DNA of 64,000 nucleotides. Source: Paenibacillaceae bacterium (GTDB lineage: Bacteria > Bacillota > Bacilli > Paenibacillales > Paenibacillaceae). The position numbers and the translations under genes are program-made. Where the stretch lies: positions 186,001-250,000 of the forward strand of contig REGQ01000058.1 in the NCBI GenBank assembly GCA_004134985.1. Reading direction: 5' to 3'. Below, one piece after another: positions 34,956-43,054 of this stretch (position 1 is its first letter; each line of letters opens with the position of its first letter). Under the pieces are notes generated by a model. That model was given only the letters and a program-made list of their open reading frames with translations. It did no database searches and was not told where the DNA came from.

Positions 34956-35642
34956 TTAAGCCTCCTTATTTACATACCAGCAAACATCTAAGCAATTGTC
35001 CCAACATACATTTTTAGTTTCTATTTCATGATTTTTAAATTCTCTAAAAAAGCCATATTTTAAATCGTCTTTCTCTAAATCTGACAATGTTGCATCTGCT
35101 TCGATCTTTAAATAAAGTTCTTCTTGGGTATTCGCATAGAAACCACCATCTCTTCCATCAGTGCAACCATATAAAACTGAATACTTATAAACCTTTTTAA
35201 TTGTGTTTTCAAATATTCTTTTCAGATCATGAGAGTATCCAAATCTATTCTTATTTATGCTAATACTCTTTATTAGATTCCCGTCATCATGTCGCATTGT
35301 TGCTGCATGCCAATCGCAAAACATTTCTACGATATCAAACAAATTCATATCTTGAATGCCATTGGGATAATGTTCAGGATGATGAGAATTTTTTGAATAG
35401 TGATGTTTTAGTGCCACATCCATTTCATTCAAAAATGATTTGTATTCATCAGATCCATATGTGCTGTTCTTGAGTTTTGGTGTAAATTCGGTAAAGATTT
35501 CAAGCTCAGGAGACTTTAATTTTGATTGGTCATGTTTTAGTGAACGATCAAGAATTTCCCTAGAAAACCCAATCATAAACTCTCGAACTTGTGCAATATG
35601 TTCTCTTGTATCTCTAATACAGTCGTCCTGTGAGTATGTCAT
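34956..35642 (-). CDS. DUF5662-like protein
   Basis: 228 residues. KHDQSKLKSPE, then LKHHYSKNSHHPEHYPNG and FDIVEMFCDWHAATMRH, are the histidine/aspartate clusters of the DUF5662 phage family, arranged like an HD-type metal site. Activity is unproven; a phosphohydrolase is possible. ATG 35642 after AGAGGAAGG. Confidence 0.7.
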   Translation of the reverse strand: MTYSQDDCIRDTREHIAQVREFMIGFSREILDRSLKHDQSKLKSPELEIFTEFTPKLKNSTYGSDEYKSFLNEMDVALKHHYSKNSHHPEHYPNGIQDMNLFDIVEMFCDWHAATMRHDDGNLIKSISINKNRFGYSHDLKRIFENTIKKVYKYSVLYGCTDGRDGGFYANTQEELYLKIEADATLSDLEKDDLKYGFFREFKNHEIETKNVCWDNCLDVCWYVNKEA

Positions 35643-35659
35643 TTGTTATTCCTTCCTCT

Positions 35660-35980
35660 TTAAAAGTAAGTATTCGGTCGATATTTTAATGTTTCTTCCT
35701 CTAATTTTCTCTGCTCTGTGTAATGCTTATAATAACGATCAATATCGTTTTCAACAAAATGTTTCAGGATTTTTCCATCACCGAATTCATCATAAATTAC
35801 TTTATCAGGCATTCGTTCTAATATGTATTTAATAGCTCTGTTCGCTGTTTCATAAAATCTTCCTTTGAATACTCTTGGCTCTAAGTACTTGTTCTCATCA
35901 AGATTAATTCTTTGTATAATCACTTGTTCTGGATAACGTTCAGCGCCAAGGATGTATAGCATATTCAAATTAATAATCAC
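35660..35980 (-). CDS. 106-aa unknown protein
   Basis: GAGGTGATT precedes several possible starts (GTG 35980, TTG 35968, ATG 35962). The sequence has MLYILGAERYPEQVIIQRIN and a helical part FYETANRAIKYILERMPD. No known family. Next to the DUF5662 gene. Confidence 0.6.
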   Translation of the reverse strand: MIINLNMLYILGAERYPEQVIIQRINLDENKYLEPRVFKGRFYETANRAIKYILERMPDKVIYDEFGDGKILKHFVENDIDRYYKHYTEQRKLEEETLKYRPNTYF

Positions 35981-36070
35981 CTCTTATATATATTCCACTT
36001 ATAATATCTTAATTTGTAAATATAATTACTACTTTTCTGTACTTATAAATCAATTACAGTTACATCTCCT

Positions 36071-36352
36071 TTACTCTTGATAACAATACGAGAATGTGGT
36101 GTAATCAGTTAATTCTTGTGGCACCCTGACTAGATAAAAAGTGTTTGCAGGAATATATTTGCTATACTGTACCCTCACTAATCCATGTTTTGTACGTAAT
36201 TTTGCTATATTTTTCATAGTCTCAAGTGAGGTAATCAGAACAGTGCTCTCTATTTTATTGCCAGCAGCTACAAACTTATCAATATCTTGATGATCATATT
36301 CAGGAATAAGTTGGTTCATTAGTTCGTTTAGTTTATTTATATCTAATGTCAT
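36071..36352 (-). CDS. 93-aa unknown protein
   Basis: ATG 36352 after AAAGGGAGG. Reads MTLDINKLNELMNQLIPEYD and ends VRVPQELTDYTTFSYCYQE. Divergent from the plus-strand HEPN-like gene. Function unknown. Confidence 0.6.
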   Translation of the reverse strand: MTLDINKLNELMNQLIPEYDHQDIDKFVAAGNKIESTVLITSLETMKNIAKLRTKHGLVRVQYSKYIPANTFYLVRVPQELTDYTTFSYCYQE

Positions 36353-36427
36353 TAAACAACCTCCCTTTTATATTGAATGTTGATAACCGTTCTATTGTTC
36401 ACTTCCATTATGCTCTATACTAATTTG

Positions 36428-36436
36428 TGGTAGAAT
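36428..36436 (+). promoter_or_regulatory. Extended -10 promoter of the HEPN-like gene
   Basis: TGG-TAGAAT (36428-36436) is an extended -10 about 33 bases before the start codon. No clear -35 (TTATGC at 36408), typical of extended -10 promoters. Confidence 0.5.
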
Positions 36437-36468
36437 ATTAAAATAATATTGTAATTGGAGTGATACTT

Positions 36469-37152
36469 TTGTTAAAAAACAGAGTTCTATATCAACTAGC
36501 AATAATGCAATTTCATTCCCTTAAAAGCTACTCTGAAGAAATGGAGGATTCAATTAAGTCGAGTGCAGCTAAATATCGAGAACACCTAAATGAAGAAGCT
36601 AAAAGTATTGATTCGTTTGATGATCAATTCTGGGAATATGGGTCTGATCGTCTAAAAGAGCTTCATATTGATTATCCCAATCATCTTCGTTCATCGTTAC
36701 TAATCACTTGTATTACTATCGTAGAAAAGACGTTGACGAACATTCATTATGATATTAAAAATGAAACCGATATTAACATTGTAGGTTTAAATAGTAAAAA
36801 GTTGAAAGGCAGTACTATTAACAAAGTTGTAACTAGTATTCACTCTGATGAAATCTCACTTCATGAACTTATCAGCAGCGAGGAATGGAAAAATTTAAAA
36901 TTCTACATTGACATTAGAAATCGTGTCGTCCATGATGCTGGCCTTGTCCATCCTAAAAAGCACGAAGAACTGTTTGGTCGTATTAAGCAAATTGAATCGC
37001 AAGGTTCTGGTATTGTCGGCTTGAATACCTATCATGAAATAACATTTTCAGACAAGTTCTCTGAGAAAGTTATTTCAGATTGTCAGACCGTTTTGGAGCA
37101 ATTCACCACTGTCATAAATAATCACTTCAAATCTAATCCTAAGCCTCTCTAA
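36469..37152 (+). CDS. HEPN-like domain protein, independent plus-strand gene
   Basis: 227 residues from TTG 36469, eight bases after GGAG; GTG 36460 lies in the RBS. Mostly helical. SLLITCITIVEKTLTNIHYD followed by YIDIRNRVVHDAGLVHP gives the R-x4-H motif (Arg150, His155) typical of HEPN ribonucleases in defence and toxin systems. HEPN proteins cut RNA or bind nucleotides; many protect against phage. The gene runs against its neighbours with its own promoter and terminator, the layout of a moron carried for host or prophage benefit. No antitoxin partner is seen beside it. HEPN call is from the motif only. Confidence 0.6.
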   Translation: MLKNRVLYQLAIMQFHSLKSYSEEMEDSIKSSAAKYREHLNEEAKSIDSFDDQFWEYGSDRLKELHIDYPNHLRSSLLITCITIVEKTLTNIHYDIKNETDINIVGLNSKKLKGSTINKVVTSIHSDEISLHELISSEEWKNLKFYIDIRNRVVHDAGLVHPKKHEELFGRIKQIESQGSGIVGLNTYHEITFSDKFSEKVISDCQTVLEQFTTVINNHFKSNPKPL

Positions 37153-37162
37153 GAGGCTTTTT
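37142..37162 (+). terminator. Terminator of the HEPN-like gene
   Basis: AGCCTCT (37142-37148) and AGAGGCT (37152-37158) form a seven-base stem followed by TTTTT. It overlaps the last codons and stop of the gene. Confidence 0.75.
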
Positions 37163-37211
37163 ATGTATCACGGTATGAATTTAATGTTCAATATCATCTT
37201 CCTCATTATAA

Positions 37212-37451
37212 CTAATACCCTTTCACAATGTTGCCTTGATATACGTCAAACCATTCATATGAATATCGTTCGAGTTTGCCCTTGTCATTTACAACCTCTA
37301 TGTCACAATAAGAAGTTTTGCATACGTAAACTTTACCTTCTGTCAAATCAAAGTCGCTTGTATTTGCAATTAGCAAATCGCCAGAGCTTACTTTCACCTC
37401 TTGACTATGGCAATTGATAGGAATAATATCGCCCCATCTGTCGGTCTTCAT
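37212..37451 (-). CDS. 79-aa unknown protein
   Basis: ATG 37451 after AGGAGG. KVSSGDLLIANTSDFDLTEG, then KVYVCKTSYCDIEVVNDKGK, reads like the small SH3-like beta-barrel found in many phage proteins. End of a minus-strand run, convergent with the HEPN-like gene. Confidence 0.65.
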   Translation of the reverse strand: MKTDRWGDIIPINCHSQEVKVSSGDLLIANTSDFDLTEGKVYVCKTSYCDIEVVNDKGKLERYSYEWFDVYQGNIVKGY

Positions 37452-37518
37452 TTCTTTTCCTCCTATGAAACATGGATTTCAAATTGTTCAACGATTAATG
37501 CTCTTATTGAACATTTTA

Positions 37519-37698
37519 TTAAACTTTCTTCTTTTCTTTCTGTTTTTCATTAAAGTGAATGACTAGAATATATAGCTTTTGATACCATTTTAGTCTCAAA
37601 CCGAAGAATTGTTCAAATAGCTCTATTGGGTGTTTATCTGCCCACTTATAAAACTCATGTGCGCTCGACATGTAAGTTTCTTGATTATCTTTCCTCAT
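37519..37698 (-). CDS. 59-aa protein resembling a terminase N-terminal helix
   Basis: ATG 37698, 59 codons; RBS GGTGG 12 bases upstream. Reads HPIELFEQFFGLRLKWYQKL, the amphipathic segment that precedes the ATPase core in large terminases, then ends with a basic tail (EKQKEKKKV). It matches the N-terminal part of the 71-aa protein at 34.3 kb. Too short to be an enzyme. Confidence 0.6.
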   Translation of the reverse strand: MRKDNQETYMSSAHEFYKWADKHPIELFEQFFGLRLKWYQKLYILVIHFNEKQKEKKKV

Positions 37699-37701
37699 AT
37701 C

Positions 37702-37953
37702 TTATTCTGTCCACCATTTGAAATTTCTCATGGCGATGTCGTTTTCTTCTATATTGTTTCGTGCTTCTTGGACTGCATTTTTATATTTCTCAATAGATTT
37801 TTCTGCCCAATATAATTCAGACAACCGATCAGAAAGCTCATCCTGAAGTCTAAGAGACATGTTTTCTAATTCTGTAAATTGACGCGCGCACTCACACTCA
37901 GGGCAACTTTCGGTTTCGTACTCCACTTCACATTCTACACAAGTTTTATTCAT
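37702..37953 (-). CDS. 83-aa zinc-ribbon coiled-coil protein
   Basis: ATG 37953 after CGGAGG. N-terminal CVECEVEYETESCPECECA gives a zinc site of six cysteines, followed by a long heptad-rich helix (ELENMSLRLQDELSDRLSEL). Unknown role; probably protein or nucleic-acid binding. Confidence 0.65.
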   Translation of the reverse strand: MNKTCVECEVEYETESCPECECARQFTELENMSLRLQDELSDRLSELYWAEKSIEKYKNAVQEARNNIEENDIAMRNFKWWTE

Positions 37954-37967
37954 TTTTGTTCCTCCGG

Positions 37968-38285
37968 TTAACTTTTCATTTCGCTAACATCCACTTCGCA
38001 TTCACTATCTTCGCTAATTATTTTTATATTTATGGCTCTATTCACTTCTTTATCATTAGCAAACCAGGGCTTCTTACCATCATTTAAAGGCACCCCATAT
38101 CCTTCAATATATCTTTCACCGAACCTTGCGCGGTATTGTGCAATGTTTTCTGCGTGTTCTTCTAGGTCATGCAAGTCAGCAAAGTATTCTCGATAACCCT
38201 TCATCCATTCCTCATCCAGTACACTTTCATCAAGTTCGACTATGTATTCGTCTGTTCGCTGTACTTTACATAAGTATCTCTTCAA
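37968..38285 (-). CDS. 105-aa unknown protein
   Basis: TTG 38285 after AGGTAGGGATGG. Acidic (YIVELDESVLDEEWMKGY, EHAENIAQYRARFGERYIEG). Common type of small phage protein with no known role. Followed by the zinc-ribbon gene. Confidence 0.6.
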   Translation of the reverse strand: MKRYLCKVQRTDEYIVELDESVLDEEWMKGYREYFADLHDLEEHAENIAQYRARFGERYIEGYGVPLNDGKKPWFANDKEVNRAINIKIISEDSECEVDVSEMKS

Positions 38286-38301
38286 CCATCCCTACCTCGA
38301 T

Positions 38302-38502
38302 TCAACTGTTGTGTGTGCGCCTTTCCAGGCAATTCATCATTAATTCCTTTTGATGCTCTAATTCTCTTTCTGCTTCTCTTTGCCTAGTAAAATTATACTC
38401 ACTAAGATCATGATTCCAATCGCATTTCTCACAAACGTTCCCATCAAAGGTTTTCTCGATACGAACCCTTCCACAATTCTCACACTCATAGTTTAAATAC
38501 AT
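38302..38502 (-). CDS. 66-aa zinc-ribbon protein
   Basis: ATG 38502 after GAGGTGAT. YECENCGRVRIEKTFDGNVC then EKCDWNHDL: a C4 zinc ribbon, followed by a charged helix. Likely nucleic-acid binding; unknown role. Confidence 0.7.
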   Translation of the reverse strand: MYLNYECENCGRVRIEKTFDGNVCEKCDWNHDLSEYNFTRQREAERELEHQKELMMNCLERRTHNS

Positions 38503-38538
38503 TTAATCACCTCAACATACTTGAAATCTGGACTCCAT

Positions 38539-38766
38539 CTATTTTCCAATTAAATATGATAGCTCAGGGACAGATAGTTCATTCAACATAATATTTGTAA
38601 GTGGAACTTCTTCGACTATAGTAGTTCTACACCTTATGTCATTAAGTTTATAGTTAATGTCTTTTTGTGAGAGATAGATATCAATTGTTGACTTATCCTC
38701 TGATAACAATAATATGCTGCTTGTTTTATTTCTAGTTTCATAAAACACTCTAAATGCCTTCTTCAT
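38539..38766 (-). CDS. 75-aa unknown protein
   Basis: ATG 38766 after AAAGGAGG. Beta-alpha protein (MKKAFRVFYETRNKTSSILL) with no motif. Same operon. Confidence 0.6.
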   Translation of the reverse strand: MKKAFRVFYETRNKTSSILLLSEDKSTIDIYLSQKDINYKLNDIRCRTTIVEEVPLTNIMLNELSVPELSYLIGK

Positions 38767-38817
38767 TTATAAATCCTCCTTTCGTTATTCACCTTCCCGT
38801 GAAATGCATGTTTTATA

Positions 38818-39201
38818 CTAAATTAATTGTTTATCCTTAAAATGTTTTGTAGTAATTTCCCACGCTTTTGCACCATCTTCTTTGCCTTTGAGGAACAATT
38901 CATTTTCTGATCGACCTAAATCAATATCATAAGCTCCAAAGTCAAATCCATCAATAACTCCATTTATATACTCTGGTAAAAACTCATGTTCTGAGATTAA
39001 GGTATCAATTATTAAGTGTTCATATTCAAAACTATTCAAATCTGAAAATTTTTCTTTTGAAATGATGGATTCTCCAATACACATTGCTGTCAATAAGCAA
39101 CCACAATCAGTTTCTGTGTCGTAATATTCCTTTTGTATTGGCTTAATATCTGCTTCTTCATACCAAATTGCAACTTTGTTAAGATCAATTCTCTTAGCCA
39201 T
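38818..39201 (-). CDS. 127-aa unknown protein
   Basis: ATG 39201 after TGGAGG. Acidic with aromatic residues (VAIWYEEADIKPIQKEYYDT, FDFGAYDIDLGRSENELFLK). No family recognised. Confidence 0.6.
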   Translation of the reverse strand: MAKRIDLNKVAIWYEEADIKPIQKEYYDTETDCGCLLTAMCIGESIISKEKFSDLNSFEYEHLIIDTLISEHEFLPEYINGVIDGFDFGAYDIDLGRSENELFLKGKEDGAKAWEITTKHFKDKQLI

Positions 39202-39249
39202 TTACTTTTCCTCCATTGAGTTTATTAAAAATGCAAATTCAGTTCTAAC

Positions 39250-39699
39250 TTATAGATACCTTTCAATATATTCGTATATAATGCTTTCCTTACTGATAAT
39301 CCCAGATTCTTTCGAACACCGAGAGGTTTGCCAACAAAAATCTTGCCTGACTCTTGAAATTAAAGTGAATGTCCCGAATAAACCAAACTGCACTGCCAAA
39401 TCATCAATTGTACTTTTTAATAGAATGTTATCAGTTATTTCTTTTTCTGAATCAAGATCATTTGCTGATTCTGTTTCGTCAGCGCCATTTAATATACTTA
39501 CTGTTATTTCAGAAGAAAAAATGTTCTCTGGGAACAGGTATTTATTGTAGTGTTGATATTTTAAATCAGTGCTTACTATAGCACCCCAGTACCCAAACAA
39601 GAGATACATGTATATTTCTATTCTTAGTGAATTAAAGTCTGGATCTATTTTACTCAAATACTCTTTCAGAATTCTCGCAGATGTTAGCTGACTTTTCAT
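39250..39699 (-). CDS. 149-aa unknown, faintly Panacea-like
   Basis: ATG 39699 after GGGGTGA. ARILKEYLSKID, LRIEIYMY...GYWGA and YNKYLFPENIFSSE follow the order of the Panacea (DUF4065) domain of antitoxins and phage proteins, but key residues are changed, so this is a weak guess. C-terminal helical tail SKESIIYEYIERYL. Confidence 0.5.
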   Translation of the reverse strand: MKSQLTSARILKEYLSKIDPDFNSLRIEIYMYLLFGYWGAIVSTDLKYQHYNKYLFPENIFSSEITVSILNGADETESANDLDSEKEITDNILLKSTIDDLAVQFGLFGTFTLISRVRQDFCWQTSRCSKESGIISKESIIYEYIERYL

Positions 39700-39751
39700 T
39701 TTTCACCCCATATTCTCTTCATTTCAGGTTATTATCCACTATCTGAATTCA

Positions 39752-40003
39752 TCAAAGAATTTGAGATAGTTCTTCAAGAGATATGATCTTATCTTCATAA
39801 TCCATCTCTTCACCTCTATCATCTTCATACTTTCCGCAACAAATATGCGCCTGATCCTCATGAATAAATTCAACATAAGTATGATCATAATTTTGATAAT
39901 CATAAAACTCTATTTCACTCAGAGAGTTTTCAAGATTTTCGATTTCACTTTCAATTCTTTTTCTTTCTTGTCTTAGAAAAATCAGTTCGGCAGCTTTATT
40001 CAT
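39752..40003 (-). CDS. 83-aa unknown acidic protein
   Basis: ATG 40003, overlapping the stop of a small upstream frame (TAATG). Starts MNKAAELIFLRQERKRIESE, a coiled coil, then an acidic part with ICCGKYEDDRGEEMDYE. Unknown. Confidence 0.6.
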   Translation of the reverse strand: MNKAAELIFLRQERKRIESEIENLENSLSEIEFYDYQNYDHTYVEFIHEDQAHICCGKYEDDRGEEMDYEDKIISLEELSQIL

Positions 40004-40080
40004 TATAATACACACACACTTTCTTCAATTGTTTTTAATGCTTGGTTGCACAAACCAACTATATCCTGCTGCTCCTTAAC
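40003..40080 (-). CDS. Possible small ORF with non-standard start
   Basis: The frame ending TAA at 40005-40003 reads EQQDIVGLCNQALKTIEESV and overlaps the next ATG as TAATG, a pattern of true coupled genes. No ATG/GTG/TTG is available; GTT 40080 is seven bases after GGAG, and ATA 40062 is nine after AAGGAG. About 19-25 residues. Evidence is limited to coding look and coupling. Confidence 0.3.
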   Translation of the reverse strand, partial: VKEQQDIVGLCNQALKTIEESVCVL

Positions 40081-40118
40081 TTGTTCACTCCTTTTTGTTA
40101 ATCATGATTTTGAATTCC

Positions 40119-40784
40119 CTAGGAAATCGCATGATTCGACATGCTGGAACTTTTTAATAGAGATTGAAAGCCTCTCAGAATCATTTGGGGAATAATCCGA
40201 CTCTCTGAGAATCCATAAAATCCACATGAAAACAAGCAGTGTATTTCAATAAGGAACGTTCCTTCGATATCGTTTAAGCCAACATCAATCGTATAAGCAG
40301 CTGGAGAGTAGGTATAATTTCGAATCATTTTATTTATAAGGTTGATATCAGGCATTTTAGTGAAGTCTCCAGAATAATTCTGAATTCCCACCAATTTTCC
40401 ATTGTGTACAAAACCTCTCCATTCAGATTCAATATTCATAATCCTGGATACTATGTATTCTCCTTCAGGAATATGTTCTCTTTTTGACCCATGGATAATT
40501 CCAGTGTAACCCTTTACCTTATTATTACTTTTTACGAACACATCTTCTTTCGGGAAATATTCACTATGCTTTTCTAATAATATAGGCATCCTTTTTAGAT
40601 ATTCAAAACTCCATAATTCTGCTGGAATGTTAATTGGTTTTATTTCGCTATGAATGTCATGATAATTAGACAAATATTTTCTAATAAACTCTATTGTCCC
40701 TGAAGGCGTATAGTTTGAATAATCATGCTCAAACATATCGTGCTTAACTTGGCCATTGATTGTTTGAATAAGAAAGTCTGCCAT
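40119..40784 (-). CDS. ATP-grasp protein, R2K clade (DUF4343-like)
   Basis: 221 residues, ATG 40784 after AAAGGAGG. VFVKSNNKVKGYTGIIHG (lysine and glycine-rich loop), EGEYIVSRIMNIESEWRGFV, YTIDVGLNDIEGTFLIEIHC and the final arginine-rich helix are ATP-grasp strands, ending in the E-x-H/N metal site (LIEIH). R2K-type enzymes of phages are thought to join amino acids to peptides or RNA; the substrate here is unknown. A truncated copy of its C-terminal half lies at 42.1-42.3 kb. Confidence 0.75.
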   Translation of the reverse strand: MADFLIQTINGQVKHDMFEHDYSNYTPSGTIEFIRKYLSNYHDIHSEIKPINIPAELWSFEYLKRMPILLEKHSEYFPKEDVFVKSNNKVKGYTGIIHGSKREHIPEGEYIVSRIMNIESEWRGFVHNGKLVGIQNYSGDFTKMPDINLINKMIRNYTYSPAAYTIDVGLNDIEGTFLIEIHCLFSCGFYGFSESRIIPQMILRGFQSLLKSSSMSNHAIS

Positions 40785-40796
40785 TCCTACCTCCTT

Positions 40797-41099
40797 TTAT
40801 GTATTCGCCCCACATCTGCGACAAACTCTAAATTCTGAACAGCATGATTTGCAGTATAAAGGAACATTGCTATTTGGATGTGCATTCAGCCTATTGCAGT
40901 TACCACAGTTATATTGTGTGAACACTTGAAAAGCAATTGAACCACCTTTTAAATAAAAGCAGGTTTTACATTCTGGAAGTGAAAGTCTTCTGTTCTCATA
41001 TTTATCTTTTTCATACTTTTCAATATTATTTATTAAATCCTCATAAGCCTGATCATTGTGACTATTCATCCTTGAAATTGAAAGTTCTGTTATTTTCAT
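40797..41099 (-). CDS. 100-aa zinc-ribbon protein
   Basis: ATG 41099 after GAGGTGA. Ten cysteines in three clusters: PECKTCFYLK, YNCGNCNRLN and YCKSCCSEFRVCRRCGANT, probably two zinc ribbons. The N-terminus is helical. Role unknown; placed before the ATP-grasp gene. Confidence 0.7.
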   Translation of the reverse strand: MKITELSISRMNSHNDQAYEDLINNIEKYEKDKYENRRLSLPECKTCFYLKGGSIAFQVFTQYNCGNCNRLNAHPNSNVPLYCKSCCSEFRVCRRCGANT

Positions 41100-41102
41100 A
41101 TT

Positions 41103-41285
41103 TCACCTCTTTATGAAGTTTATAAATGCCAAAATTATTAATGATACCGTAGCTAGCCAAAATGAAGCTTTTAAGCTATAATCCCTCTCTTGTTGTTTTG
41201 AATCAATTATTTCCCATAATAAAGACATTAGATAGATAGTACATACTGAGATTGTAAATTCCATATACATACGAGAATCAAACAT
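41103..41285 (-). CDS. 60-aa membrane protein
   Basis: ATG 41285 after AAGAGGAG. Two hydrophobic stretches (FTISVCTIYLMSLLWEII, and SFWLATVSLIILAFINFI) separated by a charged loop. Unknown. Confidence 0.6.
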   Translation of the reverse strand: MFDSRMYMEFTISVCTIYLMSLLWEIIDSKQQERDYSLKASFWLATVSLIILAFINFIKR

Positions 41286-41292
41286 TTAGCCT

Positions 41293-41437
41293 ATCTCTCC
41301 TCTTAAAGAAGGATATTTATACAATAACATCTTATCATTGTAATTCCTTTAAACAGTTTCAGGTGTTCGACCAGTTCTTGATTCTGATTAAGATATTTGA
41401 TCCATAGCAGATGACACTATTGATGAATTAATCATAC
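41293..41437 (-). pseudogene. Remnant copy of the 204-aa gene at 42.4 kb
   Basis: Bases 41293-41354 and 41356-41437 match, with mismatches, 42351-42385 and about 42510-42588: for example AAGATATTTGATCCATAG against AAGATATTTAATCCATAG. The middle part of the gene is missing (about 120 bases) and no frame is open. It is a decayed duplicate of the C-terminal end and downstream region of that gene. Confidence 0.6.
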
Positions 41438-41455
41438 CTTTCAACTTAATTTCAT

Positions 41456-42043
41456 TTACAACACTCCTTCATTTTTAGGTTGAAGTAAGTTAGTTTTGTT
41501 TCTGTCTTTTTTGCGTTCCAGATTCAGCTTATCAAAGAAGTAATCACAATAAGGATTGTATGTTTTGTTGTCAGTTCTTAAGTCTTTACTCAAATAAGAA
41601 CTCTGATCTGCAGGATGCTTAAAATATTCTACACTCAGATAAAACCTATCACCGTAAATATTTCCACCTAAAATTCTCACACATAGCTTGGCAAATTTGC
41701 TGTCAGTCTGGGGTATCCATACATAATTGAAAGATCGATACGATCCGTCACTATCAACCTTCTTCTCACCTGCTGCATAAATAATATTATCTTCTACACG
41801 TAAAGCAACATCACTATTGTCTCTACGATAGCCTAAGTATTCAAATACGGTTGGCAGGCTAATTTCTACACCTTTTACTTTTGTAGTTCTAAGCTCTGTA
41901 TTTACTCTGTTCTTTTCTAATTGTATTTTATCATAGAGCTTATTCATTTCACTTCTAACACCCAACTTGGCAGCTCGTGATTTTACATTTTCAAAATCAA
42001 TCTTTGCTAATTCATACTCCCGTTCCATCTCAGTTAATTTCAT
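41456..42043 (-). CDS. 195-aa unknown protein
   Basis: ATG 42043 after GAAAGGA. N-terminal coiled coil (LAKIDFENVKSRAAKLGVRS), then beta-rich (GVEISLPTVFEYLGYRRDNS, FNYVWIPQTDSKFAKLCVRI), basic tail. Flanked by duplicated remnants on both sides. No family recognised. Confidence 0.6.
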   Translation of the reverse strand: MKLTEMEREYELAKIDFENVKSRAAKLGVRSEMNKLYDKIQLEKNRVNTELRTTKVKGVEISLPTVFEYLGYRRDNSDVALRVEDNIIYAAGEKKVDSDGSYRSFNYVWIPQTDSKFAKLCVRILGGNIYGDRFYLSVEYFKHPADQSSYLSKDLRTDNKTYNPYCDYFFDKLNLERKKDRNKTNLLQPKNEGVL

Positions 42044-42079
42044 CTACACAATCCTTTCTCAATATCCATCAGCATTAAC

Positions 42080-42307
42080 TTAAAACTCTGCATCATCATT
42101 TGGGGGATGATCGAGAATCATTAAGCCATAATACCCTACAACTCTCCACTCGGAATGAGCCTCGATTAGAAATATACTTTCAACATTGTTTACACCAGCA
42201 TCCAATGTGTATTCTGGGAACGCATTACTGTAGGCCTTAATCATCTGCTCTATAAGTGACAAGTCAGGCATTTTACTGAAACCTCCAGAATTTTTTTGAA
42301 TTTCCAC
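42080..42307 (-). pseudogene. Truncated ATP-grasp paralogue
   Basis: The frame (GTG 42307) reads SGGFSKMPDLSLIEQMIKAY, YTLDAGVNNVESIFLIEAHS and VVGYYGLMI, clearly related to SGDFTKMPDINLINKMIRNY, YTIDVGLNDIEGTFLIEIHC and GFYGFSESRI of the complete gene at 40.1-40.8 kb. The N-terminal two thirds and last 30 residues are missing, and no RBS precedes the frame. It is a broken duplicate; residual translation is not excluded. Confidence 0.7.
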
Positions 42308-42374
42308 TCAGTTATATTCTGTTAAACCATGGCAAGCAGCTATCTACCCCTCTCTTTAAAAAAGGATATTTATC

Positions 42375-42989
42375 TCAATACAATTCCTTTAAAAGTTCTT
42401 CGCATTCATCAATTAAACTTTTTCTACCATCCTGTATATATTTCCTTATTGAGTCAGCCTGACATGATACACTCTTTCCTTTGAAGACATCGTTGTAGTC
42501 GTCAAATAGTTTTAGGTAATCTACCAATTCAGGATGCTGATCAAGATATTTAATCCATAGTAAATGATACCACTGATGAATTAGTTCTTTTTTGTATGGT
42601 TTGTTGTTAATAATCGCATAGTCAAAATCTATTCCTTTAATCGAATTTACGTATTTCATCTTTTTGGACCAATTTGATTTTATAGAAATATTTTCAAGAT
42701 TGTCATTAACATTAAATCCTTTTGATAACTGATAATGAAACTCTATATAATCCTCTTTACCAAAAGCTTCGACATTGGCTCCAAACGCTGAGAATCGTTG
42801 ATCACCACAGGTTGAACACTCTAATACAATTTTATAAGTATGATCTTTTGGTAACTCTTCTATGTATTTAATCATAGCTTCTTTTCTTGTGAAACATTTT
42901 CTATTTACATATTTATCTTCTTTGTAAGAATACACGTTGATTCCTTTTTTGTCAAACTCTATTTTATTTATTCTATCGATTCTGATCAC
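42375..42989 (-). CDS. 204-aa unknown protein
   Basis: GTG 42989, only a few bases after AAAAGGAAG; the true start may be slightly downstream. Beta-rich N-terminus (EFDKKGINVYSYKEDKYVNR), LECSTCGDQRFSAFGANVEA, and helical C-terminus LLWIKYLDQHPELVDYLKLF. Not recognised. A decayed copy of its end lies at 41.3-41.4 kb. Confidence 0.6.
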   Translation of the reverse strand: MIRIDRINKIEFDKKGINVYSYKEDKYVNRKCFTRKEAMIKYIEELPKDHTYKIVLECSTCGDQRFSAFGANVEAFGKEDYIEFHYQLSKGFNVNDNLENISIKSNWSKKMKYVNSIKGIDFDYAIINNKPYKKELIHQWYHLLWIKYLDQHPELVDYLKLFDDYNDVFKGKSVSCQADSIRKYIQDGRKSLIDECEELLKELY

Positions 42990-43011
42990 TTCCTTTTCTT
43001 CTTATATAGTG

Positions 43012-43017
43012 TATAAT
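43012..43017 (+). promoter_or_regulatory. -10 element of the secreted-protein gene
   Basis: A perfect TATAAT 38 bases upstream of the ATG on the plus strand, in a short divergent gap. No good -35 at the right distance, so moderate confidence. Confidence 0.45.
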
Positions 43018-43054
43018 TGGATAATATTACTTTTGGGAGGAATTGAAATACTTA

